64,000 nucleotides of DNA from Phycisphaerae bacterium (GTDB lineage: Bacteria > Planctomycetota > Phycisphaerae > UBA1845 > Fen-1342). This document shows positions 41,252 through 50,800 of the stretch, in pieces. The DNA is taken from NCBI GenBank assembly GCA_028279405.1, contig JANQNU010000020.1, positions 62,001 to 126,000 on the forward strand. The letters are read 5' to 3'. How positions within the stretch are numbered: position 1 is the stretch's first letter; every line of letters starts with the position of its first letter. A program made the position numbers and the translations under genes. The notes beneath the pieces were generated by a model. That model saw nothing but the letters and a program-made list of their open reading frames with translations. It made no database searches and was not told where the DNA came from.

Positions 41252-42601
41252 ATGCGACCACTCCTTGTCGTGACCAATGTCATCGTCCTGTCGTATTTGC
41301 CGACGGTCCCGGCATTCTCACAATCTGCCGACCCGGCCGCGGCGCAAGGACACTCGGCAAAGGAGCTGTTCGACCGCGGCTGCCAGGCGCTCGAGCGCGC
41401 CGACACCACGAACGCAGTCCAGCTATTGCGCCGGGCGGTCGCTGCCCGACCGGACCCCGCGTACGTCTGCAAGCTCGCGGAAGCATTCTGTACCGCGTCC
41501 CAGGCCCGGAACGCCGAACGCGTGCTGACAATCGCCCTCGAACGCAACCCGCACGCCCTGAACCTGCACGTGGCACTCGCGCGTCAACTCACGGCGCGCG
41601 CCGCGTTCGCCGAAGCGATTCCGCATTATCGGGCTGCGGACGAGTGTCTATCGCCGACCGACTATCTGGATCTCGCGCGCGGGTACCGCGCCACGGACGC
41701 GCCGCGGTTAGCGAGCAACCGGTTGGACGCGGGCGTCAAACGTCACCCGGCTGATCGCGCGCTGCGCGCTGCCTGGATCAACGACGCGCTCGATCGTGCA
41801 CAATGGGCCACGGCGCTTCATCGTATCCGGGACTCGGTGGAGCGACTCGGACCTTGTCCGCAATACAACTTCTATGCGGCGCGGGCCTACTTCCATCAAG
41901 GGACCCACCTGGGTCCGATCAGAGCGCTACGAGTTCGGAACGGTCGGGTCGGCGATTTCGCACGCGGCTGCCTGCTGTTCCGGGCCCTACGTGGCCAGCA
42001 CGCATTCGCGGCGTGCCCCGCGGAGTCGGCGCTGTATCAGGTCCGGAAAGCCATTGACGACGGCCTGGACACGCCGGAGGTTCACTTGTTGCATGCGCGG
42101 ATCTGGTTGACGGTCGGCCGCGCTGATGTCGCTCACGCGATCCTCGAGAGCCGGGCGGCGGTACTGCTCGGCGAACCCATCGACGATGCCCTCGCGTTGT
42201 TTGCTGACGTCTCATTGGCGCGCGGCGACCTCGCTGACTACCTACAGTTCATGCACCGTCGAGCGGCGCTCGACCTCGAGAAGCGGGACGACTTGCTGTT
42301 CGACGCCTACCTGAAACTCGCCGAGGCCTATAACGCCCGCGGCGAAGAGGTGCTCTTCGGCGCGTTCCTTTACCGTGCCCTCCAGTTGCGACCGCATGAC
42401 GCTACCCTCCTCGCGCGCGTCGCGAATATCGAGTGGGAAGCGGGCCGGGAACGGATTGCGGCCAAGCTCTATCGGAAGCTGCTCGCACTCGACCCTGCAC
42501 ATGAACAACGAATGCTCGCGCTGGAGCGCCTCGCAGCGCCTCCGGATGCCGACCCTCATCCCGGGCGCGTCGTCATACCCACCAGCGGCAATACCCCCTG
42601 A
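41252..42601 (+). CDS. Exported TPR-repeat protein
   Basis: This 449-residue protein has a signal sequence ('VVTNVIVLSYLPTVPAFSQ'). TPR-like helical pairs run through the chain: 'AKELFDRGCQALERADTTNAVQLLRRAVAARPD', 'PAYVCKLAEAFCTASQARNAERVLTIALERNPH', 'ALNLHVALARQLTARAAFAEAIPHYRAADE' and, near the end, 'ATLLARVANIEWEAGRERIAAKLYRKLLALDPA'. It probably scaffolds other periplasmic proteins. Its direction is divergent from mutS2, with 88 bases between starts. Confidence 0.75.
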   Translation: MRPLLVVTNVIVLSYLPTVPAFSQSADPAAAQGHSAKELFDRGCQALERADTTNAVQLLRRAVAARPDPAYVCKLAEAFCTASQARNAERVLTIALERNPHALNLHVALARQLTARAAFAEAIPHYRAADECLSPTDYLDLARGYRATDAPRLASNRLDAGVKRHPADRALRAAWINDALDRAQWATALHRIRDSVERLGPCPQYNFYAARAYFHQGTHLGPIRALRVRNGRVGDFARGCLLFRALRGQHAFAACPAESALYQVRKAIDDGLDTPEVHLLHARIWLTVGRADVAHAILESRAAVLLGEPIDDALALFADVSLARGDLADYLQFMHRRAALDLEKRDDLLFDAYLKLAEAYNARGEEVLFGAFLYRALQLRPHDATLLARVANIEWEAGRERIAAKLYRKLLALDPAHEQRMLALERLAAPPDADPHPGRVVIPTSGNTP

Positions 42602-42967
42602 CGCACGCCCGGTAATCTCCTTACGACGATCGTTTGGGCCCTCGCTTTCCGCGTCCTTACCGGGCGCCGACCGGTTGAAATCACCGCCGTGATCTTCGAC
42701 TTTTTTTGATTGTCAGGCACTTCGTCCGCTGGACGCTGCTTCCGGTAATCGTTCGGAAACGGTCACGGAACTCGGCACCGTGACCGATTGCGGCCCGGTA
42801 ACAATGAGGATGGGGCGCTTCGAGGCCGCCTGTACCGCTCCCGATTTCCCTGCTCGGAGTTGTCGCTCCGGGACTTGAATGGAACCGTTCCCGTACGCTT
42901 TCCGTGGTGGGAAGGAGCAATCAAATCGGTGCGGTCGCGGTTGCGGCCGGGGAATGGAGATCGAAGC
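42602..42967 (+). promoter_or_regulatory. Structured leader region of the flagellin gene
   Basis: A hairpin with T-run lies at 42677-42707, probably ending the TPR transcript. Further on, GGTCACGG (42761-42768) pairs with CCGTGACC (42777-42784). Between 42850 and 42900, GGAAC-C-GTTCC and CGGAG/CTCCG are further short palindromes. No classical sigma28 or sigma54 consensus was found by eye. GGAG at about 42953 serves the flagellin ATG. Confidence 0.5.
42677..42707 (+). terminator. Probable terminator after the TPR gene
   Basis: GAAATCAC pairs (with one bulge) with GTGATCTTC around CGCC and is followed by GAC and seven T residues (42701-42707). It lies about 75 bases after the TPR stop. Confidence 0.6.
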
Positions 42968-44380
42968 ATGCTGACAGTCACGAACACAAACACACTTTCG
43001 CTGCTGAGCATTCTCAATCGCACACAGTCGCAGCAAAGCAACGTCCTCACGCAACTCTCGACCGGTCTCCGAATCAACAAAGGCAGTGACGATCCTGCGG
43101 GTCTGATCGCGCTCCGTAGCTTGGAAACCGAGCTGGCCGGCGTCAACGCCGCCATCGACGGCACGCAACGCACCGATGCGATGCTGGGGGTGGCCGATAA
43201 TGCGCTGGGTGAAATCGCCTCGCAGATCGAGCAGATTGCGACGCTCGCCGCTTCGTCGGCGAACTCGGGTGGGCTGTCCGCTGCCGAGATCTCCGCCAAT
43301 CAGTCGCAGATCGACAATGCCATCGACGCGATCGACCGAATCGCGCGCACCACGGAATTCAACGGCAAGCGACTGCTCGACGGATCGCTCGGGGTCGGCG
43401 TCACCAAGGGCGGCACCAACCCGACGAACTTCAACAACGTCCAGGTCTTCAGCCGCAGCTCGGGCTCGTCGAACGAAGCGCTGACCGTGGCCAAGACGGC
43501 CGACGCCGCCCAGGCCGACCTGGTGATCTTCAACGCTGCCAACGACACCACTGCGACCGGTGCGGCCGGGTCCTTCAGCATCACCGGGGAAAAGGGTACA
43601 GCGGTGATCGACGTGCTCGCGACTGACACGGCCGTTGAGCTGCGCGCCAAGATCAACGCCGTCACATCCGAGACCGGCATCACAGCCGACAACGGTGGTA
43701 CGGCCAACTCCGGTGACGTTGAATTGTCGTCACAGAGCTATGGTTCGAACATCAGTGTTCGGGCGACGAACATCGACGGCAATATCGCGACCGCCGGCAC
43801 AGCGAGCGGCACGGATGCGACCGTAACTGTCAACGGTACGGCCGTGGCCGTCGACGGGACGCGTGTGTTCTACAACAGCAACGGCACGAACGTCGCGTTC
43901 GACGTCACCGCCACAGGCGGTGCGCACAGCGCGACCATCACCCTGCTCGGCGACACCGGCGCGACCTTCCAGCTGGGAACGGACAGTTCGACCCGTACAA
44001 CGATCGGGATCGACGGTGTGTACGCCAGCCAGCTCGGCAGCTCCGCGCTGGGGTTCCTGAACGACCTTAAATCCGGCGGCGCATCCGACCTGCTGACCGA
44101 CCCGAACAAGGCGTCGCAGATCGCCGACGCGGCCGCGACATCGGTTGCCGAGATCCAGGGACGCCTGGGCGGATTCCAGAAGTTCCAGGTTAACGCCGCG
44201 TTGAACCAGATGAACGCGGTAAAGGAAGGGCTGACGTCCGCCAAGAGCGTGATCGGCGACGTCGACTTCGCGGAAGCGAGTTCGGAATTGAACCGCCAGA
44301 ACGTTCTGTTGCAGTCGGCCATCTCGCTGCTCGGCCTGGCCAACCAGCAGAGCGCTCAGGTTCTCTCGCTGCTCCGTTAG
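42968..44380 (+). CDS. fliC: Flagellin
   Basis: This 470-residue flagellin forms the flagellar filament. The D0/D1 N terminus is 'VTNTNTLSLLSILNRTQSQQSNVLTQLSTGLRINKGSDDPAGLIALRSLETELAG', and the C-terminal D0 is 'NVLLQSAISLLGLANQQSAQVLSLLR'. The variable middle contains Flagellin_IN-like stretches ('GSFSITGEKGTAVIDVLATDTAVELRAKINAVTSETGI' and 'VELSSQSYGSNISVRATN'). ATG 42968 has GGAG eight bases upstream. No other flagellar gene is adjacent, so assembly genes are elsewhere. A terminator follows at 44524. Confidence 0.96.
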   Translation: MLTVTNTNTLSLLSILNRTQSQQSNVLTQLSTGLRINKGSDDPAGLIALRSLETELAGVNAAIDGTQRTDAMLGVADNALGEIASQIEQIATLAASSANSGGLSAAEISANQSQIDNAIDAIDRIARTTEFNGKRLLDGSLGVGVTKGGTNPTNFNNVQVFSRSSGSSNEALTVAKTADAAQADLVIFNAANDTTATGAAGSFSITGEKGTAVIDVLATDTAVELRAKINAVTSETGITADNGGTANSGDVELSSQSYGSNISVRATNIDGNIATAGTASGTDATVTVNGTAVAVDGTRVFYNSNGTNVAFDVTATGGAHSATITLLGDTGATFQLGTDSSTRTTIGIDGVYASQLGSSALGFLNDLKSGGASDLLTDPNKASQIADAAATSVAEIQGRLGGFQKFQVNAALNQMNAVKEGLTSAKSVIGDVDFAEASSELNRQNVLLQSAISLLGLANQQSAQVLSLLR

Positions 44381-44523
44381 TGATTCTCAACTGCGGGGGG
44401 TTGGTCGTTCGACCCTGGGGGCACCGAGCCCCAGGGGTCGTCCGACCCGGGGGACTGCCGCTCGATGGGAGGTCGAGCAATGGTCCTTTGCCGCCGCGTT
44501 CGACGAACGTGATCCTCCCTGGG

Positions 44524-44558
44524 AACGCTGGGCCACCGGGGCCCGGCGTTCTTTCTTT
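44524..44558 (+). terminator. Rho-independent-type terminator of flagellin
   Basis: AACGCTGGGCC (44524-44534) pairs with GGCCCGGCGTT (44540-44550), one wobble, followed by CTTTCTTT. An additional GACCCTGGGG/CCCCAGGGGTC hairpin lies at 44412-44440. Together they would end the flagellin transcript. Confidence 0.7.
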
Positions 44559-44683
44559 CATGAAACCCCGAGCGCACGATCGCACGATACAATACGCAGC
44601 GGGTTGTTCGTCGGGCGCCGTTTGCGCCGGGCCAACATCCACTCGCAATGCCCACGGCCGACCAAGGTCGTTCAGGAGTCGGC

Positions 44684-45433
44684 ATGATTTGCGCGGAGGC
44701 GCTGAGCAAGCATTTCCCCAACGCGGATGGGACCGAGAAGGTAGCGGTCGCGGACGTGAGTTTCAGCGTCGAACCCGGCGAGATCTACGGCCTGCTCGGG
44801 CCTAACGGTGCCGGCAAAACAACAACCCTGCGGATGATCAGCGGCTTGCTGCGCCCGACGTCGGGTCGGGTCTTCATCGGCGGCGATGATGTGACATCCG
44901 ACCCGAACGCAGTCAAACGCAAGATTGGCTACATGACGGCCAATACGGGTCTGTATGCCCGCCTGACGCCGCTCGAAACGCTGCGGTACTTCGCTACCCT
45001 TTATGGGATCGAGCGTGACAGGGCCGATCGGCGTATCGAGGAGCTCGTCGAGTGGCTCACGATGGGGCCGTTTCTGCGCCTGCGCTGCGGGGCCTTGTCG
45101 ACCGGGCAGCGGCAACGAACCAATATTGCGCGAGCCCTGATTGCGGACCCGCCGATCCTCGTGATGGACGAGCCGACGCTCGGCCTGGACGTCATGAGCA
45201 ATCGGTTGATCCTCGAGTTCATCTCGACGCAAGCCGAGGCGGGTAAGGCGATCCTGCTTTCGACACATGCACTCGACGAGATCGAGCGGATGTGCGGCCG
45301 AATCGGGCTGATTCACCAGGGACATCTGATCGCCGAAGGCGATTTGCCGTCGCTGCGCGAGCAATCGGGTGAAGAGCGTCTGAGCGATATCTTCCTCAAA
45401 CTGGTGAGCCATGAACCGCTTTTGGCGGATTAA
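44684..45433 (+). CDS. ABC transporter ATP-binding protein (NatA-like)
   Basis: This 249-residue ATPase has Walker A 'LLGPNGAGKTTTLRMISG', the signature 'ALSTGQRQRTNIARALI' and Walker B 'ILVMDEPTLGLDV', followed by the H-loop 'LLSTHALDEIERM'. The Q-loop region reads 'IGYMTANTGLYARLTPLETL'. It would energise the adjacent permease. Its 3' end overlaps the permease start by 23 bases, so both are co-translated. ATG 44684 is chosen because AGGAG is five bases upstream. The pair resembles sodium-exporting NatAB, but the substrate is not certain. Confidence 0.93.
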   Translation: MICAEALSKHFPNADGTEKVAVADVSFSVEPGEIYGLLGPNGAGKTTTLRMISGLLRPTSGRVFIGGDDVTSDPNAVKRKIGYMTANTGLYARLTPLETLRYFATLYGIERDRADRRIEELVEWLTMGPFLRLRCGALSTGQRQRTNIARALIADPPILVMDEPTLGLDVMSNRLILEFISTQAEAGKAILLSTHALDEIERMCGRIGLIHQGHLIAEGDLPSLREQSGEERLSDIFLKLVSHEPLLAD

Positions 45434-47672
45434 CACGATCTGGCGCAAAGAACTCGCGGACACGCTTCGCGATCGCCGAACGGTGGTCGCGATGGTGCTG
45501 GTCCCGATGGTGCTCTACCCGGCGTTGATGCTTGGCTCGCTCCAGGCGTTCGAACTGCAAACGACGCAACTCAAGCAAGAGGAGTACACGGTCGGCGTCG
45601 ATGACCAGGACACGCACGACTGGCTGCGGCATGTAATCGACACCGACCTGGCACGCCGACCGGGAGCACGGGGCGGGCCCGCCGAAGACCTGGAACAACG
45701 GGTCGCGGAAGCGGAAGCGCGTCAGGACGGGAAACGCCGCGGACCACCGGGCGAAGCTGTGCAGGACGACGTTGGAGCACGTGCCCGCGTTACCGTCTAC
45801 GACAGCCCGCCAGACATTCGCGTGAAACTGGTGTCGGACATCCCCGCCGCGATTCAATCCGAAGAAATCCACCTCGGCCTGCAACTCGCCGGCGGCATTC
45901 CCGGCGCGACCGACAAGCCGGTCCAATTGGCGATCATCGCAGACGAGACGGACTTCCGCGGCCGCATCGCTCAAACGGCAATGAGCGGCATTATCGATCG
46001 TCTGAATCGGAGGCTGGTGGAAGAAAACCTGGAGAAGGCCGGCCTGCCGGTGACCACCATTCAACCGATCGAGCTGGCGACGATCAACATCGCGTCCGCT
46101 GAACGTCAAAGCGCATCGGTGATCGGTCAGATCGTGCCGTTGATCCTGATCATCATGACCATCACGGGCGCCATCTATCCGGCAATCGATCTAACAGCCG
46201 GCGAGCGCGAACGTGGAACGCTGGAAACGCTGATGGTTGCTCCGGTGCCGAGCGTGGACTTGATCGCCGGCAAGTTTGTCGTCGTCGCGATGATCGGGAT
46301 GCTGAGCGCCCTGCTCAATCTGCTCTCCATTGGCGGCACGATTTACCTTGGCGGCCTTGGCAAGATGCTCGCGCCGGGCGGTGGAATCGCGATCCCGATC
46401 CACGTCCTGCCCTGGGTTCTGCTGCTGCTGGTTCCGCTGGCGATCATGTTCAGCGCGCTCTTGCTCGCGGTGTGCAGTTTCGCGCGCAGCTTCAAGGAGG
46501 CCCAGAATTACATCATGCCGGTGATGGTCGCGGCGATGATCCCCGCGATCGTCGGTATCCTCCCGGGAATACGATTGACCGCGCCGATCCTGGTGATGCC
46601 GGTTACGAACATTGTCATTCTGACGCGTGACCTGTTCCTGGGCGACGTGAATTTCTGGCACATCGGGTGGGTGTTCGGTTCGACGTCGATCTACGCCGCA
46701 GCGGCCGTGAGTATTGCAGCCAGGCTGTTTGGCCAGGAGGCAGTGCTGTTCTCCGACACGGCCTCCATGAAGACGATCTTCATCCGCAAGTTCTTCAAGC
46801 CGAGCGACACGCCGTCGGCAGCGCAGGCATTCCTGCTGATGGCCCTGCTGTTCTCGCTCAACTACTTCCTGCAAATCGGCCTGAGCAAAGGTACGGAGAT
46901 CAATGCCACGTTCCTCAGCGGCACCGCAACGATCCTGATCCTGCTCTTCGCAGGCCTGCCGCTGGCGACCGCGCTATACATGAAGGTGCGAATCGCGTCG
47001 GGGTTCCACCTCGAATTTCCACGATTCACGGGCATCCTCGCCGGTGTCTGCTTTGGGCTATCGACATGGGTGCTCGGGTTTTGGATATCTGAACTCGTGC
47101 AGCACTGGCTCCCGATGCCGCCCGAGTTCGCGGCGCGCGCCGCGGCGCTCAACGCGCAGCTCCTGCAAGTAAACCCGTACATGATCCTCTTTTGTCTCGC
47201 CGTCGTACCGGCTTTTTGTGAGGAGTTCTTTTTCCGCGGGTTCGCCCTGTCGGGATTGCGCAGCGAGCTGGGCGCGGCCATTGCAATCCTGGTCACTGCC
47301 GTCGGCTTCGCGGTGAGTCACGGCTCGGTCATCCGCATACCCTTCACGTTTGCAATGGGTCTGGTGCTGGCATTGCTGGTGATCCGATTCCGGTCCATCT
47401 GGCCGGCAATGATCGCACACCTGCTACACAACGGCATTACAACTGCTGTCGTGCACGAAGAGTTGCTCCGTCCGACGGCGGAGTCGCTCGGGTTTCTGAT
47501 CGCCGGCGAGTCTCCGTTGCCCCCGTTAGCGTGGAGAATGACGGCCATCGCGATTGCCGGCATCGGCTTGCTGCTAACGTTCCTCGCAGGAAAACACACC
47601 GACGCACATCCCCGTGCACAGGCGCCTCACGGCACGTCACACACGACTCCGGAGGCTGCCGAGCCATCCTAA
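45411..47672 (+). CDS. ABC-2 permease fused to a CPBP intramembrane protease domain
   Basis: This is a 753-residue membrane protein. The first two thirds form a NatB-like ABC-2 permease ('IWRKELADTLRDRRTVVAMVLVPMVLYPALMLGSL', a large exported loop, then 'GERERGTLETLMVAPVPSVDLIAGKFVVVAMIGML'). The last third is a CPBP/Rce1-type protease: 'AVVPAFCEEFFFRGFALSGL' has Glu 604 and Glu 605 with the downstream Arg, and the histidines come in 'GFAVSHGSVIRIP' and 'MIAHLLHNGI'. Such fusions occur in other phyla. The protease could process or modulate the transporter, but that is inference. Confidence 0.9.
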   Translation: MNRFWRINTIWRKELADTLRDRRTVVAMVLVPMVLYPALMLGSLQAFELQTTQLKQEEYTVGVDDQDTHDWLRHVIDTDLARRPGARGGPAEDLEQRVAEAEARQDGKRRGPPGEAVQDDVGARARVTVYDSPPDIRVKLVSDIPAAIQSEEIHLGLQLAGGIPGATDKPVQLAIIADETDFRGRIAQTAMSGIIDRLNRRLVEENLEKAGLPVTTIQPIELATINIASAERQSASVIGQIVPLILIIMTITGAIYPAIDLTAGERERGTLETLMVAPVPSVDLIAGKFVVVAMIGMLSALLNLLSIGGTIYLGGLGKMLAPGGGIAIPIHVLPWVLLLLVPLAIMFSALLLAVCSFARSFKEAQNYIMPVMVAAMIPAIVGILPGIRLTAPILVMPVTNIVILTRDLFLGDVNFWHIGWVFGSTSIYAAAAVSIAARLFGQEAVLFSDTASMKTIFIRKFFKPSDTPSAAQAFLLMALLFSLNYFLQIGLSKGTEINATFLSGTATILILLFAGLPLATALYMKVRIASGFHLEFPRFTGILAGVCFGLSTWVLGFWISELVQHWLPMPPEFAARAAALNAQLLQVNPYMILFCLAVVPAFCEEFFFRGFALSGLRSELGAAIAILVTAVGFAVSHGSVIRIPFTFAMGLVLALLVIRFRSIWPAMIAHLLHNGITTAVVHEELLRPTAESLGFLIAGESPLPPLAWRMTAIAIAGIGLLLTFLAGKHTDAHPRAQAPHGTSHTTPEAAEPS

Positions 47673-47748
47673 AGGGCGCGACGTTTCCCTGGAGATGGGG
47701 CGAATGCCGCAGGCTCTTCGTGCGCACTGATTCCGGCGTTTCTTTGTC

Positions 47749-47797
47749 GTAAATTTACAAGGAAACCGTCCGCGCCGTGGGGCGGGTGGATTATATT
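47749..47797 (+). promoter_or_regulatory. AT-rich promoter-like region before the giant secreted protein gene
   Basis: GTAAATTTAC (47749-47758) is a perfect 10-base palindrome and TATATT (47792-47797) is a good -10 hexamer, both unusual in this GC-rich DNA. No clear -35 was found. The start codon is about 100 bases downstream, and GGGAG precedes it. Confidence 0.4.
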
Positions 47798-47899
47798 CCC
47801 CGCTCGAAGTTCTCTGAGTGCTGGCCCCCCTTTCTGCCGGCAGGGACGCCGCACGATTCACTTCACGTCAACCAGAGGCTGGCAACCGGGAGTATCGTC

Positions 47900-50800
47900 A
47901 TGTGTTGCGATCGTTCTATCGGCGTTGGTGCCGAACGCAGGGATTGTCTGTCCGGTACGGCGCGGACCGCACTGCTGTTGTCGATTCTGGCGGGTGCCGG
48001 TCCGGCGTGGTCACAAATCGTCGGCGGTGGGTCCACGACTCCGATCGGCCCGCCTCAAATCGCGCCATGGATCAAGGTCAACGGCGGTTTCGAGGTCGAC
48101 GCCGCAGACGCGGTTCTAGCTCCGAGCGCAATGTCATTGCTGCGCACTGACGATGGCGACTTGCGGTACTTCTTCCGATCGAAGAACTACGGCATGGTCA
48201 TGGGTCGGCTGAGTGCCGATCGTGCCTGGCAGCTCTGGAGTGATCCGACGTGGGCGGCCAACCCAGGCCTCGTTCCGGCCTCAATCAACCACGCATATGG
48301 CATGTATCTTGATGGACTGCAGCTGTACGCAAGCACGGCCCGGCCCGGGGAGTACGTCGGTGTCGCGCGCAACTGCCGCCTTCGCCTGGCTTCGAGGAGT
48401 TTCAACGCCCACGGCTTCGACACGAGTGTGCGGTTCGACGGATCCACCTTTCGTCAGTGGTCAGACGGCGCCGCGTACGCGGAGAACCGGATGTCCCCGG
48501 TGTTGCGTTCGTGGCCCCCTAACTCCGGCGACTTCGATTTCGATCCGGCCAGTGGCACCGGAATCCTCGTCGGGCAAGTCGGTCCGGCGAATCAATTCAA
48601 AACCGGATTGACGGCCGCCCTGTTCACCGATACCGATTCCGGCCCGAACTGGCGGCGCTGGACGCGCGACTCCACCGCCGGTGACCCCGATCCGATCGAA
48701 TGCGACGAGGACGGGTTTCTGGTGTACGAAGCCGGCGACTGGGGAACGGACGACGACGCCTCGTGCCGGCGCGCTACGCTTCTGTTCGAGGCCAATGCTG
48801 ATTGGACGGCCACGGACCAGCACGACGTTCGCGTCACACACATCGATGGCTCCAATCGATACCTGGTGACTTTCTCCGACGAGGTATCCAGGCAGGGCTA
48901 CGCCGCGCGCTACCTCGGCGACGCTCCGGGCGGGCCGGAATGGCAGTGGTGGGACGGCAGCGCCTGGCAGACGGGCTCACCGTACGCGTTTGCGCCGCTC
49001 TGGACGGACGAATGGCCTGAAGCGCGGCTGCAACTCTGTACGGAGTCGGGCAAGGTCTCGATCTTCGCGAACGACGGAACGAACCTGAACGAGATCATCT
49101 ACGACGACGTTACCGAGACATTCTTTCCAGCGACGGTGATCGGCCCGATCGCGCCCGGCACCAAGACAGCATCGGGTTTTTGCGTGGGTCAGGCATCGAA
49201 CGGGCAACTGTGGCTGGCCACCACCGCGGACCAGCACGCGATCACCCTTCGTCGACGGGCGCTTTGGCAAAACGGATGGACCAACCCGCAGACGATCTAC
49301 CAGGAAATGTCGCAGGAGATCCTCCCAGTGGCGCTCGGCTTCGCCGGTAACTCGATTCCGGTGCTGTTCGTGGCCGCCGAGATCGGCGACTACGAGTTTC
49401 GACTGAGCGCTATATCGCGACAAAGCACGTTCTGGAACAGCGAGGTACCATTCCGCGCCGAGTTGCCGGCCCCGGTCCAACTGGACGCCGCGATACTTGC
49501 CTACGACCGATCCGTTCCCAACGATGCACCGGAGGCCTCTTATGGGGCCGGGATTCCCGCCAGCATGGGTGTTGATGCGGACGGTTACATCTACAGTGGA
49601 CGTCTCGGTAATCCCTGCGTCGTGGTCCACCCGCCCACTGGAATGAGTGTCGCCGACAATCAGATCTGGGGGCACTTCTGGGACTACTTCGACCTTCCCG
49701 GCGGCGCTGACGTCGATGACCTGCGCGGCAAGGTTTACGTCGCGGTGCATATGACCGCTACTGGACAAGGCGGCATCACGACGGCAAGCAAGGTCGAGAT
49801 CTGGGAACCATCGCTCCGCGACGAAAGCGTCGGCTACCAGGCATTCAGCGGCGGCGTTCCGAGTCACTACAACAGGGAGTACTTCGGGCAACTGCTCGGG
49901 AACTTCTCATGGGCCGCGGACGTCGCGGTAGACGAGGCGGCTGGACTGCTATACGTCGTCAACGCGCTCGAGTCCAAGATCGAAGTGTTCGACATCGAGA
50001 ATCTCTGGGACAACCCGAATCGGTTCTCCCAATCGGGACTGTTTGCAGCACGCATAGGCGACGCCTATCGAGGCGAGGTCGCGCAACTCGTGGCTGATCT
50101 CATCGACCAGAACTACCTCGACGATGCCGGTATCCCGGAGGGAGACGTGCTGTGGGTGAGCCAGTCCCTCGAGGGCGAGGTCGTTCCGTTCCTCAAGGAG
50201 CGGGCAGCCTTTGACGCGATGCCCGCCAGCGAGCAGAATCGCTTCCTTCGCAACGTCCGGCAGCAATACAAGCAGCGCAATGACCGTCCCGTACGAGTCA
50301 CCACCTTCGGGTCCCTCGGAGCCGGTCCCGGCGAGTTCCGTTTTCCACAAGGGATCGACCTGGACAGCAACGGGGACATTTACGTCGTCGATTGTGAGAA
50401 TCACCGCATCCAGCGTTGGACACGCGACGGCCTCACCTTCACACCCGCCGGCGAATGGGGCCAGAGCGGTCGCGACCCCGGCGAATTTGCATACCCGCTC
50501 GGAATCGCGATCGATGATGCGTACGGCATCGCGTATGTAACGGACACCGGCAACTTTCGGATCCAGGCCTTCTCACTCGCCGGAGACCATCTGTTCGAGT
50601 GGGGTAGCTGGGACGACGGACAAGGCTTACGGTTGCTGGACCGGACAATCGGGATCGGGACCAACGAACGGGGCCAACTCTACGTCGGCGTCGGAACCGA
50701 CCTCGTGCGGTTCACAGTACCGGATGAACCACCCAAGGTCACGATTCTCGATCCCGTTACCTGCGACGTCATTCCATACGGCACCAACAACCTGCTCCTC

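Noticed and set aside
38761-41754. Very long plus-strand frame opposite mutS2
   Set aside because: It begins in dispersed repeats, is antisense to conserved MutS2 motifs and ends inside the TPR gene.
42721-42830. Sigma54 promoter for flagellin
   Set aside because: GGCAC and TTGC elements occur near 42773 and 42788, but the spacing between them does not match the GG-N10-GC rule.
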